A DNA stretch of 64,000 bases from Gemmatimonas sp. UBA7669 (GCF_002483225.1 NZ_DLHL01000028.1:1-64000), one strand, 5' to 3'. Shown: positions 55,784 to 64,000, numbered from the stretch's first letter. Notes: generated from the sequence alone by a model not told the origin. Numbers and translations are program-made.

Positions 55784-57267
55784 TGCGCCGCGTCCCATTC
55801 ATACCATTTGTCGCCGCGCGCCGCGCTCTGCTGGCCGCGACTGGTTTGACGACGATGTCTCTTGCGACGGGCCTCGAGGCTCAGCCGGTCGCTGCGAGCC
55901 CCACGCCGCCAACGCTGGCGGCCCCCAAGGCCCTCACGCTGCCGCGCATGGTGGAGCGCACGCTGCCCAATGGCCTGCGCCTCGTGGTGGTGGAGCACCA
56001 CGAACTGCCGGTGGTTGATGCGCAGCTCGTGGTGCGCACCGGCAGCGAAGCCGATCCGGCCGCCAAGGCGGGTCTGGCCACGCTGGTGGCCAACATGCTC
56101 GACGAAGGAGCAGGAACGCGAGACGCGCTGGGACTCGCCGAGCAGATCGGTTTTCTGGCCATTCGACTTGGCACCTTCGCGAGCCTTGAGCAGAGCGTGG
56201 TGTCGCTGCACAGCACCCGCGCCACGCTCGACAGTGCCATGGCCCTCATGGCCGACGTGGTGCTGCGTCCCACCTTCCCCGAGAAGGAGTTCAACCGCCT
56301 GCGCAGCGAACGCCTGACCGCGCTGCTGCAGGAACAGGATCGTGGACCGGCAATGGCCGATCGCGCATTCTCGGCGCTGGTGTTCGGCGAACAGCATCCG
56401 TATGGCCGGAGCACGAGCGGATCGAAAGAAACCGTTGAGCCGATTGCGCTGGAGGACGTGCGCAGTTTCTGGCAGTCGTGGTACCGGCCCAACAATGCCA
56501 CGCTGGTGCTGGTGGGTGACCTGACGATGGCGGACGCCGAGGCACTGGCCACGCGCAACTTTGGCGCGTGGACGCAGGCCGCCCTGCCGGCGTCGCCGGT
56601 CTATGCGTCCAACCGCATGGCGCCGCGCCCCACCACCATTCACATCGTGGACAAGCCCAAGGCCGCGCAGTCGAGTTTCCGTCTTGGCGGCGTGGGCGTG
56701 GCGCGCAACACTGCGGACTACTATCCGCTCATGGTCATGAACACGGCGCTCGGTGGCTCGTTCACCTCACGGCTCAACAACACGCTGCGTGAAGTGAAGG
56801 GTTACACCTATGGGGCCGGCTCGGGCTTCGGCATGCGCCGCGAGCGTGGTCCGTTCACGGCGCGCGCCGAAGTGGTATCGGCCAAGACCGACTCGGCGCT
56901 CATCGAGTTCATGAACGAGCTGCGCAACATCCGCAAGCCGCTGCCCGCTGCGGAGCTCGACAAGGTCAAGCGCTACCTGCAGCTCGGTTACGCGGACGGG
57001 TTTGAGAGCACCAGCGACATTGCGGCGCAGGTGGCGAGTCTGGTGCCCTACAACCTGCCGCTCACCACGCTGGGTGCCTTCAACGCCGGCATTGGCAAGG
57101 TGACCGCCGCCGATGTACAGCGCGTGGCCGAGCGCTACCTCGATCCGTCGCGACTCACCATTGTCATTGCCGGCGATCGCGCCAGCATCGAGGAGCCGCT
57201 CAAGAAGACGGGTATCGCGCCGGTTACCGTGGTGGACATGCGCGGCCGTCCGGTCATTGTGCCATGA
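55783..57267 (+). CDS. M16-family protein lacking the zinc site (partner subunit)
   Basis: 494 residues. It starts with an Ala/Leu-rich signal-type N-terminus. The M16 fold is clear (LPNGLRLVVVEHHELPVVDAQLVVRTGSEADPAAKAGLATLVANMLDEGAG), but where HxxEH should be the sequence reads ATLVANML, so zinc cannot bind. The C-terminal half has the Arg/Tyr substrate block GGSFTSRLNNTLREVKGYTYGAGS. It is the non-catalytic partner of the preceding protease. It overlaps the rhodanese gene by 4 bases. Confidence 0.92.
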   Translation: MRRVPFIPFVAARRALLAATGLTTMSLATGLEAQPVAASPTPPTLAAPKALTLPRMVERTLPNGLRLVVVEHHELPVVDAQLVVRTGSEADPAAKAGLATLVANMLDEGAGTRDALGLAEQIGFLAIRLGTFASLEQSVVSLHSTRATLDSAMALMADVVLRPTFPEKEFNRLRSERLTALLQEQDRGPAMADRAFSALVFGEQHPYGRSTSGSKETVEPIALEDVRSFWQSWYRPNNATLVLVGDLTMADAEALATRNFGAWTQAALPASPVYASNRMAPRPTTIHIVDKPKAAQSSFRLGGVGVARNTADYYPLMVMNTALGGSFTSRLNNTLREVKGYTYGAGSGFGMRRERGPFTARAEVVSAKTDSALIEFMNELRNIRKPLPAAELDKVKRYLQLGYADGFESTSDIAAQVASLVPYNLPLTTLGAFNAGIGKVTAADVQRVAERYLDPSRLTIVIAGDRASIEEPLKKTGIAPVTVVDMRGRPVIVP

Positions 57268-58184
57268 ACAGGCGCACGTTGACCGTGTACGGCGCCTTGT
57301 GCGCCGCGACCTTGAGCCATGCCGTATCGGCCCAGACCGCGCGCGGTGCCAGCAGCACGCAGGCACCACTCACGGTGAGCACCGCGTGGCTGGCGGAGCA
57401 TGTCAAAGATCGCGACCTCGTGGTGCTGCATGTGGGCAGCAAGGTCGCGTATGACAGCGGACATGTTGCCGGCAGCCGGCATGTCACACTCGATGACATC
57501 GCGCAGCCCAGTCGCCCCGGTGCGTTGGCGCTGCAGATGGCCGACGAGGCGCAACTCGATGCCTGGGCCGAGCGCAACGGCATTGGCGATGGCACGCGCA
57601 TTGTGGTGGTGCCCCACGACACCGTGTTGCAGTCGGCCACCCGTGTGTACTTCACGCTCGCGTATCTCGGTGCCATGGCGCGTACATCGCTGCTTGATGG
57701 CAGCTTCCAGGCCTGGAAGCGTGAGGGCCGGCCCACGACTACCGACGCGCCGGCCCCGGTCAGCGGCGTGCAGTTCACGCCGCGCCTCCAGCCCGAACTG
57801 ATTGCCACGCTGGCGCAGGTGGAGGCCATCACGAAGGATGGCAGCACGCATCTCATCGATGCGCGTCTGCCGCGCTTCTACCAGGGCAACGGCGGGGGCT
57901 ATCCGCGGCCCGGCCATATCCCGACGGCCGTCAACGTGCCGCTGTCGACGGTGAGCAGCAACGGCTACCTCAAGCCCGCGTCGGAACTGAAGCAGTTGTT
58001 TGTGGCGCAGGGCGTCGACGGGTCCAAGCCTGTGGTCACCTACTGTCACATCGGTCAGCAAGCCACCCTGCTGTGGTTCGTGGCCAAGCTGCTGAACCAT
58101 GACGTGCGCATGTTCGACGGCTCGTTTCAGGAGTGGAGTGGTGCCACGCACTTGCCGGTGGTGGCGCCACCGGGCGCCAAATAG
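57264..58184 (+). CDS. Exported rhodanese-type sulfurtransferase
   Basis: 306 residues with a signal-type N-terminus (TVYGALCAATLSHAVSAQ). Two rhodanese domains are visible: the first (about residues 40-150) has no Cys at its active loop (VVVPHDTVLQ); the second (about 175-300) has the active loop VVTYCHIGQQATLLWF with Cys. This is the 3-mercaptopyruvate/thiosulfate sulfurtransferase layout. It follows the two M16 genes with a 4-base overlap, in a periplasmic operon. Confidence 0.88.
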   Translation: MNRRTLTVYGALCAATLSHAVSAQTARGASSTQAPLTVSTAWLAEHVKDRDLVVLHVGSKVAYDSGHVAGSRHVTLDDIAQPSRPGALALQMADEAQLDAWAERNGIGDGTRIVVVPHDTVLQSATRVYFTLAYLGAMARTSLLDGSFQAWKREGRPTTTDAPAPVSGVQFTPRLQPELIATLAQVEAITKDGSTHLIDARLPRFYQGNGGGYPRPGHIPTAVNVPLSTVSSNGYLKPASELKQLFVAQGVDGSKPVVTYCHIGQQATLLWFVAKLLNHDVRMFDGSFQEWSGATHLPVVAPPGAK

Positions 58185-58200
58185 GGTCCACTGTGGTGCA

Positions 58201-58234
58201 CAGAGGTCGGCCTTAACGCCGACCTCTGTCGTTT
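58201..58234 (+). terminator. Terminator after the M16-rhodanese operon
   Basis: CAGAGGTCGGC pairs with GCCGACCTCTG (11 perfect base pairs, 6-base loop), followed by TCGTTTCG. It lies 16 bases after the rhodanese stop and 20 bases before the serine hydrolase start. Confidence 0.8.
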
Positions 58235-58247
58235 CGTCCATCAGAAC

Positions 58248-59189
58248 ATGCTGATCCTTCTCGCTTCCCTGCTGCTGCAGGCCCCGGATTCTGCGGCGCT
58301 CGCGCGCGCGGCACGCCATTTCGAAGAAACGGACGGTCAGGCGCTGATCGTTATGCATGCAGGGCGCGTTGTGCACGAGCAGTATCGGGCCGGTGGTTCG
58401 CGAAACACCAGACAACTGCTCGCCAGTGGCAGCAAGAGCCTCGTTGGCCTGGCGGCCGTGGCCGCGGAAGCCGATGGTCTCGTGCAACTGAGTGCACCGG
58501 CGGCGCGCTATCTCAAGGACGCGCTGACGGCCGGCACCTTCGCGGAACCGGGGACGGCGTTTCGCTATGGCCCCTTCCCCTTTCTCGTGGTGGGGCAGGT
58601 TATCGAAACCGTGCAGCCCCGATCGTTTGCCGAGTATCTCGAGACACGCCTGCTCGCCCCGTTGGGTGTGACGGTGGAGTGGCGTCTGCGCTGTGCCGAT
58701 GGCAAGCCACAGTTGGCCGGCGGTGCCGCCATGACCGCGCGCGACTGGGCCACACGGGGCGAGTTCATTCGTCTTGGCGGCGTGCACAACGGCCGCCGCC
58801 TGCTGCCCGACAGTGCCGTGCGCGCCCTCTTCCGGCCATCGTCCGTCAACCCGGCGCATGGTCTGTCCTAGTGGTTGGCCGGCGCCACCGTTCAGGCGCA
58901 ACCGGCGCTGGGCCTCGAGGGTGCGGGAGCGACCGGCGCAGATCGGCCGCGCCGCAGACAGGGGGCCGGCATCCTGCGCGGGCGTCGGCGAAATCCCGCG
59001 CCTACAGCCAGCACCGAGTTGCCGGACTGGATGCCAGCGGATGTGGTGATGGCCGCCGGCGCGGGGAAACAACGTCTCTACATCATCCCGAGCCGTGGTC
59101 TGGTGGTGGTGCGCATGGGTCCCGTGCGTGGTGGGCGTCAGTTCACGGATCTGGCCTTTCTGCGCGCGCTCCTGGGTCCGGCTACCTGA
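58248..59189 (+). pseudogene. Serine hydrolase (beta-lactamase family), broken by one in-frame amber stop
   Basis: A serine hydrolase of the beta-lactamase/DD-peptidase family. SxxK lies in LLASGSKSLVGLAAVAAE (around residue 60). The frame is open to TAG at 58869-58871 (AHGLS*WLAG) and then continues in the same frame to 59189, with typical family C-terminus ADVVMAAGAGKQRLYIIPSRGLVVVRMG. In relatives this place usually has Tyr or Trp (TAC or TGG), so one base change explains the stop. The downstream part keeps protein-like sequence, so the mutation seems recent. A sequencing error is also possible. Confidence 0.8.
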
Positions 59190-59240
59190 GCCCGGGGCAC
59201 GAATAGGCTAGATTGCCGGGATCCTTTTCCCGGAGCTTTC

Positions 59241-59807
59241 GTGAACGTAGTCCCGGGCAGCGAGAGCGCTGCCGGCACGACGCCCCTCGTTGGTGTGGTC
59301 ATGGGAAGCGCGAGCGATTACGAGACGCTTGCGCCGGCCTGCGAAATGCTGGCCGAACTGGGCGTCCCCTATGAGGCCAAGGTGGTGTCGGCGCACCGCA
59401 CCCCCGACTGGCTCTTTGCCTACGCCGAGGCGGCGTCCACGCGCGGCCTCAAGGCCATCATTGCCGGAGCGGGCGGTGCCGCGCACCTCCCTGGGATGCT
59501 GGCCGCCAAGACGCTCGTGCCCGTGCTCGGTGTTCCGGTGGTCGCCACGCCCCTGCAGGGCATGGACGCCTTGCTGAGCATCGTGCAGATGCCGGCCGGC
59601 GTGCCCGTGGCCACGTTCGCTGTTGGCAAACCCGGTGCGGCCAATGCTGCCCTGTTTGCCGCGCAGTTGCTGGCGTTGCATGACGAGCCGCTGCGAGGCC
59701 GGTTGGCGAACCGCCGCGTGACCAAGGCGGACGAAGCACTCGCTCGCCCGTTGCCGGCACCCAACGCCATCGCCACTTCGTTCGCTCCCACGCCGCGCTC
59801 CCTGTGA
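59241..59807 (+). CDS. purE: 5-(carboxyamino)imidazole ribonucleotide mutase PurE
   Basis: 188 residues, GTG start at 59241. It has the class I PurE motifs VGVVMGSASDYETLAPACEML, VVSAHRTPDWLF and AGAGGAAHLPGMLAAKTLVPVLGVPV. It moves the carboxylate of N5-CAIR to give CAIR in purine synthesis. The last 4 bases overlap the purK start (GTGA). The gene order purE-purK is standard. Confidence 0.97.
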   Translation: MNVVPGSESAAGTTPLVGVVMGSASDYETLAPACEMLAELGVPYEAKVVSAHRTPDWLFAYAEAASTRGLKAIIAGAGGAAHLPGMLAAKTLVPVLGVPVVATPLQGMDALLSIVQMPAGVPVATFAVGKPGAANAALFAAQLLALHDEPLRGRLANRRVTKADEALARPLPAPNAIATSFAPTPRSL

Positions 59808-61015
59808 CAACTGCCAAGCAAACTTCCGCGTCGCCCCTGCCCCCCGGTTCGGTCATTGGCTTTCTGGGTGGTGGTCAGCTCGGCCGCATGACGGCGCTTG
59901 CTGCCCGCTCCATGGGCTATGACATCCATGTGCTCGACCCCGAAGCACAGTGCGCCACGCGGCCGGTGGCCTCGCGCACGATCACGGCACCGTTCAGCGA
60001 CGTGGCCGCGGCCGAGGACCTGGCTTCGCAGTGCGACGTGGTGACACTCGAGATCGAGCAGATCCACCCGGACGTGCTGGATGCGGTGGCCGCACGCGTG
60101 CCGCTGCGTCCGGGCCGCGCGCCCGTGTACATCATCCAGGACCGCATCCGTCAGAAGGAGTGGCTGCGCGCGCAGCAGTTCCCGCTCGGCGCATTTGTCG
60201 CCGCGCAGTCCGCGGACGACGTCGCAGACATGGTGCGCACACACGGCGCCTGCATCGCCAAGTCCACGCACGGCGGCTACGATGGCCGTGGTCAGGTGCG
60301 CCTGCGTGAGCCCGAGCAGGCCGTGGAAGCCTGGCAGGCCCTTGGTGCAAGGCCCTGCCTTGTGGAAGCCATGGTGGACATTCACTACGAAGTGTCGGTG
60401 CTGGTGGCGCGATCGCCGTCCGGACAGACGGTGGTGTATCCACCGAGCCGCAATCACCACACCAGCGGCATTCTCACCTGGGCCGTGGTACCGGCCGTCA
60501 TCAGCGACGAAATGACCTTGCGTGCGCAGACGCTGGCCCGTGCGGTGGCCGAGCGCCTCGACATTGTGGGGCTGTTGGCCGTGGAGTGCTTCGTGACACG
60601 CAGCGGCGAGTTGCTGGTGAACGAACTCGCGCCACGCCCCCACAACACGTATCACCACAGTGAGCGCGGACTCGCGACGAGTCAGTTTGAGCAGCTGGTG
60701 CGCGCGGTGTGTGATCTGCCACTCGGCGAGCCCACGGTTTTTGCGCCCTCGGCCATCGTGAACCTGCTGGGTGATGTGTGGCTGCAGGGGCACGAGCCGG
60801 CAGTAGCCGACGCGCTGTTGGTGCCCGGCACGCGCTTGCATTTGTATGGCAAGGCCGGCGCCCGCGCCGGTCGCAAGATGGGGCATCTGTCGGCCATCGG
60901 CGCCGACAGTCAGGAGGCTCTGGGCCGTGTGCTGGAGAGTTATCGACGCCTGTCACCCAGCACGGTGGATAGTTTTGATGTGGAAGAGCCGGTACTCTCG
61001 CGTATCAGCTCGTAG
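59804..61015 (+). CDS. purK: N5-carboxyaminoimidazole ribonucleotide synthase PurK
   Basis: 403 residues, GTG start overlapping purE. The N-terminal preATP-grasp reads VIGFLGGGQLGRMTALAARSMGYDIHVLDPEAQCA. The ATP-grasp domain has QDRIRQKEWL, KSTHGGYDGRGQVRL and the C-terminal ELAPRPHNTYHHSERGLATSQFEQ. It makes N5-CAIR from AIR, bicarbonate and ATP, the substrate of PurE. It is followed by a tandem repeat region. Confidence 0.97.
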   Translation: MTTAKQTSASPLPPGSVIGFLGGGQLGRMTALAARSMGYDIHVLDPEAQCATRPVASRTITAPFSDVAAAEDLASQCDVVTLEIEQIHPDVLDAVAARVPLRPGRAPVYIIQDRIRQKEWLRAQQFPLGAFVAAQSADDVADMVRTHGACIAKSTHGGYDGRGQVRLREPEQAVEAWQALGARPCLVEAMVDIHYEVSVLVARSPSGQTVVYPPSRNHHTSGILTWAVVPAVISDEMTLRAQTLARAVAERLDIVGLLAVECFVTRSGELLVNELAPRPHNTYHHSERGLATSQFEQLVRAVCDLPLGEPTVFAPSAIVNLLGDVWLQGHEPAVADALLVPGTRLHLYGKAGARAGRKMGHLSAIGADSQEALGRVLESYRRLSPSTVDSFDVEEPVLSRISS

Positions 61016-61095
61016 CCCCGACTCAGACCCCGACCCAGACCCCGACCCAGACCCCGACCCAGACCCCGACCAAAGCCCCGACCCAGACCCAGACC
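61016..61095. repeat. 12-base tandem repeat after purK
   Basis: The unit CCCCGACCCAGA is repeated about six times, with one AAAG break near the end. A small hairpin (CAGACC-GCTTT-GGTCTG, about 61091-61107) follows and may help end the purK transcript. No coding role is seen in the 171-base gap. Confidence 0.85.
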
Positions 61096-61186
61096 GCTTT
61101 GGTCTGAGATCCCTTCCCTTCCCGCAGTTCACTTTACGCCGTTCAACCTTACGCAGTCCCACCTTACGCCCCTCTTTGGTCCCCCC

Positions 61187-61564
61187 ATGTTTCCTAGAGA
61201 TTTTTACGAGATCCTGCACATCCTCGGCATCGCCCTGCTGTTTGCGGCAGTCGGCGGCGCGGCCGTGCACGCGGCCAACGGCGGTCAGAAGGCCACCAGC
61301 GGCACACGTGGCATCCTGTCGTCGGTGCACGGCCTGGGTGCCCTGCTCATCCTCGTGGGCGGCTTCGGCATGCTCGCGCGCATCGGTTTTCAGCATGGCA
61401 CCAACTTCCCGGGCTGGCTCTGGGGCAAGATCATCATCTGGCTGGTGCTGAGCGGTATCGCGCTGTTGCCGTATCGCAAGCCGGAACTGGCCAAGCCCTT
61501 CCTGTTCATCCTGCCCGCGCTCGCAGGCGCGGCGGCGTGGATGGCCCTGTACAAGCCGTTCTGA
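61187..61564 (+). CDS. Four-helix integral membrane protein, unknown function
   Basis: 125 residues. Four membrane segments are visible: ILHILGIALLFAAVGGAAVHA, ILSSVHGLGALLILVGGFGML, GKIIIWLVLSGIALLPY and PFLFILPALAGAAAWMALY. A conserved-looking loop GFQHGTNFPGWLWGK lies between helices 2 and 3. It resembles small DUF-type membrane proteins common in Gemmatimonadota and Bacteroidota, but I do not know the role. It precedes ackA by 33 bases and may be in the same operon. Confidence 0.75.
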   Translation: MFPRDFYEILHILGIALLFAAVGGAAVHAANGGQKATSGTRGILSSVHGLGALLILVGGFGMLARIGFQHGTNFPGWLWGKIIIWLVLSGIALLPYRKPELAKPFLFILPALAGAAAWMALYKPF

Positions 61565-61597
61565 TCGTCCGATCACGGCACGCAGAGCTCGCAGCAC

Positions 61598-62842
61598 ATG
61601 AACGTCCTGGTCCTCAATGCCGGTTCGGCCACCGTGAAGTTTCAGGTGGTCGTTACCGATGCCGATCGCATTGCCTGCGACCAGGACGAAAAGCTGCTGC
61701 GCGGACAGATCGAGCGCATCGGTGGCGAAGCCGTCATCACGGTGCGTGGCGCCGACGGGGTGAATCGCAAGCGCACCGCGCAGCTTCGTGACATGCGCAG
61801 CGCCGTGGAGTGGTTGGTGGGCTTCATCACCGACCCGGAAAGCGGCACCGGCATCAGCTCACGGGCTGAGCTGCAGGCCGTCGGTCATCGCGTGGTGCAC
61901 GGCGGTGAACAGTTCCGCCGCAGCAGTCTCATCGACGAGGCGGTGCTGCGGGGCATTGAAGAGAACGTGGAGCTGGCGCCGCTCCACAATCCGCACAATC
62001 TGCGTGGCATTGATGCCGCCCGCGCGGCGCTCGGCAGTGGCGTGCCGCAGGTGGCGGTGTTCGATACCGCGTTTCATCAGACGTTGCCGGAACACGCGTA
62101 TCTCTACGCGATCCCGTATCCGCTTTACCGGCGCCACAAGATCCGTCGCTACGGATTTCATGGCACCTCGCATCGCTCCATTGCCTATCGCTTTCGCAAG
62201 CTGACAGGCCGCGAGCGCGCGGACGTGCGCATCGTGACCCTGCACCTCGGCAACGGATGCTCGGCCTGCGCCATTCAGGGTGGCGAGTCCATCGACACGA
62301 GCATGGGCTTCACACCGCTCGAAGGTCTGGTGATGGGCACGCGCTCCGGCGACATCGATGCCGCGCTGCTGGACTACATTGCCGCCAAGGAAGGCCTGTC
62401 GCTCACGCAGGTGGAAGCGCTGCTCAATACGCAGAGCGGCCTGCTGGGATTGTCGGGCCTCACGAATGACATGCGCGACCTGCTGCTGGAAGCGAAGGAA
62501 ATGCAGGATCGGCGCGCACGGCTGGCCATCGAGATCTTCTGCTATCGCGTGCGCAAGTATGTGGGCAGCTATCTCGCGGTCCTTGGTGGAGCCGACGCCG
62601 TGGTGTTTGCCGGCGGCATTGGCGAGAACGCGCCGGAGGTGCGCTCGCGCATAGGCGAGGGACTGGCCTGGGCCGGCCTCCATATCGACGAGGCCGCCAA
62701 CACCCAGATGGTGGGCGGACACGAGGGGTGCATTTCCACGCCGGAATCGAGCTTGCAGGCCTGGGTGGTACCTACGGACGAGGAGCTGCTCATAGCCCGC
62801 GACACCTACCGCGTGGTGACGGGCATCACGGCGCCAAGCTGA
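61598..62842 (+). CDS. ackA: Acetate kinase
   Basis: 414 residues. The family signature starts MNVLVLNAGSATVKF; usual enzymes have NxGSSSxK, here NAGSATVK, a mild change at the second Ser. The other ASKHA blocks are intact: GHRVVHGG, PLHNPHNLRGI, FDTAFHQTLP, RYGFHGTSHRS, HLGNGCSACAIQGGESIDTSMG and VVFAGGIGENAP. It interconverts acetate and acetyl phosphate. No phosphotransacetylase gene is seen in the window. Confidence 0.95.
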   Translation: MNVLVLNAGSATVKFQVVVTDADRIACDQDEKLLRGQIERIGGEAVITVRGADGVNRKRTAQLRDMRSAVEWLVGFITDPESGTGISSRAELQAVGHRVVHGGEQFRRSSLIDEAVLRGIEENVELAPLHNPHNLRGIDAARAALGSGVPQVAVFDTAFHQTLPEHAYLYAIPYPLYRRHKIRRYGFHGTSHRSIAYRFRKLTGRERADVRIVTLHLGNGCSACAIQGGESIDTSMGFTPLEGLVMGTRSGDIDAALLDYIAAKEGLSLTQVEALLNTQSGLLGLSGLTNDMRDLLLEAKEMQDRRARLAIEIFCYRVRKYVGSYLAVLGGADAVVFAGGIGENAPEVRSRIGEGLAWAGLHIDEAANTQMVGGHEGCISTPESSLQAWVVPTDEELLIARDTYRVVTGITAPS

Positions 62843-63003
62843 TCGTCCGGTTTTCTCGGTCTGACATGGACGGGGCTGCCACAAGTGGCCCTTGCGTTTT
62901 CTGCCGGACCGACCGATACTCGTGAGGTGCACGGCGGTTTCCCCGATTTGACGGGCCGTGTACACAGCGCCAGCGGCGCTGTCCATCCGTCTAAGTCGAG
63001 GTC

Positions 63004-63049
63004 CCGACGGCCCGCGACGATACAATCGGCGCGGGCCGTCGGCTTTTTT
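63004..63049 (+). terminator. Rho-independent terminator between ackA and metY leader
   Basis: CCGACGGCCCGCG pairs with CGCGGGCCGTCGG (13 base pairs, 13-base loop), followed by CTTTTTTG. It is 160 bases after ackA and 70 bases before the riboswitch candidate, so the metY leader starts after it. Confidence 0.9.
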
Positions 63050-63121
63050 GTATCCGGCAGGCCCGTGGACAGGTGCAGGAAGACAACCGAAGACCGCAGC
63101 GTGGCCTCGCCGCCGCGCCGC

Positions 63122-63168
63122 CGTGGTGATTTGCCGCCGATTGCCGCCACGCAAAACAAGGAGCTAAA
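63122..63168 (+). promoter_or_regulatory. Probable SAM-II riboswitch in the metY leader
   Basis: It has the SAM-II layout: P1 CGTGG/CCACG (63122-63126 with 63147-63151); TGATTT directly after the 5' P1 strand (63127-63132), then CCGATTGCC before the 3' P1 strand; then 11 bases and GCTAAA (63163-63168). In the known SAM-II metX/metA-type aptamer these same words stand at nearly the same spacings, with an 11-base gap. The P2 pseudoknot pairing is not perfect in my reading. A 10-base-pair GC hairpin (63176-63206) and GGAGAG near the ATG at 63250 would be the expression platform. Confidence 0.65.
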
Positions 63169-63175
63169 CCGCGAG

Positions 63176-63206
63176 CGCGCCCGGCGGCCCTCTGTTGCCG
63201 GGCGCG
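63176..63206 (+). promoter_or_regulatory. GC-rich hairpin between the SAM-II candidate and metY
   Basis: CGCGCCCGGC pairs with GCCGGGCGCG (10 base pairs, 11-base loop). It stands between the aptamer and the start codon. It may be part of the switch; there is only a weak T run after it, so control of translation rather than termination seems likelier. Confidence 0.45.
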
Positions 63207-63249
63207 TGTTGTCGTGGGGCGGCACTCACCCACTCTGGAGAGTGCCCCG

Positions 63250-64000
63250 ATGTCCGATGTCACTACGCAGCACGATTCGCAGCACGATTCGCAGAACGAG
63301 AAGAGCCGCACCCCCGCGCGCGCCGGGCGCCCGCTGGCCGTGGATACTGTGGCCCTGCATGCCGGCCAGGAAACGGCCGACCCGGCTACCAAGTCGCGTG
63401 CCGTGCCCATCTACGCCACCACGTCCTTCGTGTTCGACAGTCCCGAACACGCAGCGGACCTGTTCGGCCTGCGCGCCTTCGGCAACATCTACACGCGCAT
63501 CATGAACCCAACCACCGACGTCTTCGAGCAGCGCATTGCCGCACTCGAAGGCGGCGTGGCCGCGGTGGGCGTGGCCAGTGGTCAGGCTGCACAGACACTG
63601 GCCATTCTCAATCTGGCGCAGGCCGGTGAGAACATCGTCGCCTCCCGCTCGCTCTACGGCGGCACGGTGTCGCTGTTCACGCACACGCTGCCGCGACTTG
63701 GTATTCGTGTGCGCTTCGTGGACATTCACGACCTCAAGGCCGTAGCAGCGGCCATCGACGATCAGACGCGCGCCGTGTACGTGGAGACGGTGGGCAATCC
63801 GGCGCTTGACGTGCCGGACCTCGAGGCTCTCTCACATCTCGCGCACGAATTCAATCTGCCACTCGTGGTGGACAACACCTTTGCGCCGGTGCTGGTCAAA
63901 CCCCTGGCGCATGGCGCAGACATTGTATTGCACAGCGCCACCAAGTGGATAGGTGGCCACGGCACCAGCATTGGCGGAGTCATTGTGGACGGCGGGCGCT
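63250..64000 (+). CDS. metY: O-acetylhomoserine sulfhydrylase MetY (cut by the window end)
   Basis: Starts at ATG 63250 and stays open through base 64000, so only the first 250 residues are seen. The sequence has PIYATTSFVFDSPEHAADLFGL, IYTRIMNPTTDVFEQRIAALEGG, YVETVGNPALDVPDLEAL, VVDNTFAPVLVKPL and the PLP lysine in LHSATKWIGGHGT. This is the OAH/OAS sulfhydrylase branch of the Cys/Met metabolism PLP enzymes. It makes homocysteine from O-acetylhomoserine and sulfide. A SAM-II riboswitch candidate lies upstream, fitting feedback by SAM. Confidence 0.93.
   Translation, partial: MSDVTTQHDSQHDSQNEKSRTPARAGRPLAVDTVALHAGQETADPATKSRAVPIYATTSFVFDSPEHAADLFGLRAFGNIYTRIMNPTTDVFEQRIAALEGGVAAVGVASGQAAQTLAILNLAQAGENIVASRSLYGGTVSLFTHTLPRLGIRVRFVDIHDLKAVAAAIDDQTRAVYVETVGNPALDVPDLEALSHLAHEFNLPLVVDNTFAPVLVKPLAHGADIVLHSATKWIGGHGTSIGGVIVDGGR

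Noticed and set aside
58869..58871. TAG read as pyrrolysine or recoded amber
   Set aside because: No pylT or pyl genes are visible and the codon sits where relatives have an ordinary aromatic residue; a nonsense mutation is simpler.

Overview
The window is high-GC DNA with tightly packed genes from a Gram-negative-type bacterium. It shows outer-membrane biology (a SusC-like TonB receptor, SurA/PpiC chaperones, a GT9 heptosyltransferase-like enzyme), two tRNA genes and many housekeeping genes. The gene content, signal peptides and frequent GTG/TTG starts with 4-base overlaps best suit Gemmatimonadota (Gemmatimonas-like). That assignment is an inference; there is no rRNA or ribosomal protein here to prove it.

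Layout. 1-3.5 kb: an IS end, a SIMPL protein, an RsuA-type pseudouridine synthase, a TlpA-like thioredoxin, an RsmC-like methyltransferase and tRNA-Ile. 3.6-6.5 kb: an extremely acidic protein, typA, a small Gly/Tyr-rich protein and a very long palindrome. 6.5-16.7 kb (minus strand): pdxA, two parvulin-type chaperones, mfd, and a BatA/VWA plus DUF58 pair. 17-29 kb (plus strand): lepA between two families of palindromes, then a long run GT9 - ROK kinase - PfkB kinase - HATPase - STAS-like - small protein - lysine-less PLP-fold protein - ftsE - ftsX - EnvC-like, followed by an exported protein and a metzincin lipoprotein. 29.5-31.1 kb: pckA.

31.1-34.7 kb is an insertion-sequence graveyard with visibly lower GC. 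It holds one IS with recognisable ends and a frameshifted transposase, one older relic of the same transposase family, and a small exported protein that looks intact. 34.7-45.6 kb: a beta-propeller-like protein with a TonB receptor, an HD phosphohydrolase, a thioredoxin-like protein, a PP2C phosphatase with a small protein, and an ABC exporter. 45.6-48.7 kb: uvrA and tRNA-Asn with a strong terminator. 48.9-52 kb: a four-gene pseudopilin operon. 52-64 kb: a MOSC protein, an APC permease, an active/inactive M16 protease pair with a rhodanese, a serine hydrolase broken by one amber codon, purE-purK, a membrane protein, ackA, and metY (cut by the window end) behind a probable SAM-II riboswitch.

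The most interesting unit is the 20-28 kb run. It joins a partner-switch-like module (HATPase plus STAS-like proteins) and a transsulfuration-family pseudoenzyme to the FtsEX-EnvC cell-wall hydrolase control system. Other points worth checking are the lysine-less PLP protein itself, the roughly 66-base-arm palindrome at 6.33-6.47 kb, the poly-Asp/Glu protein, and the SAM-II candidate before metY.
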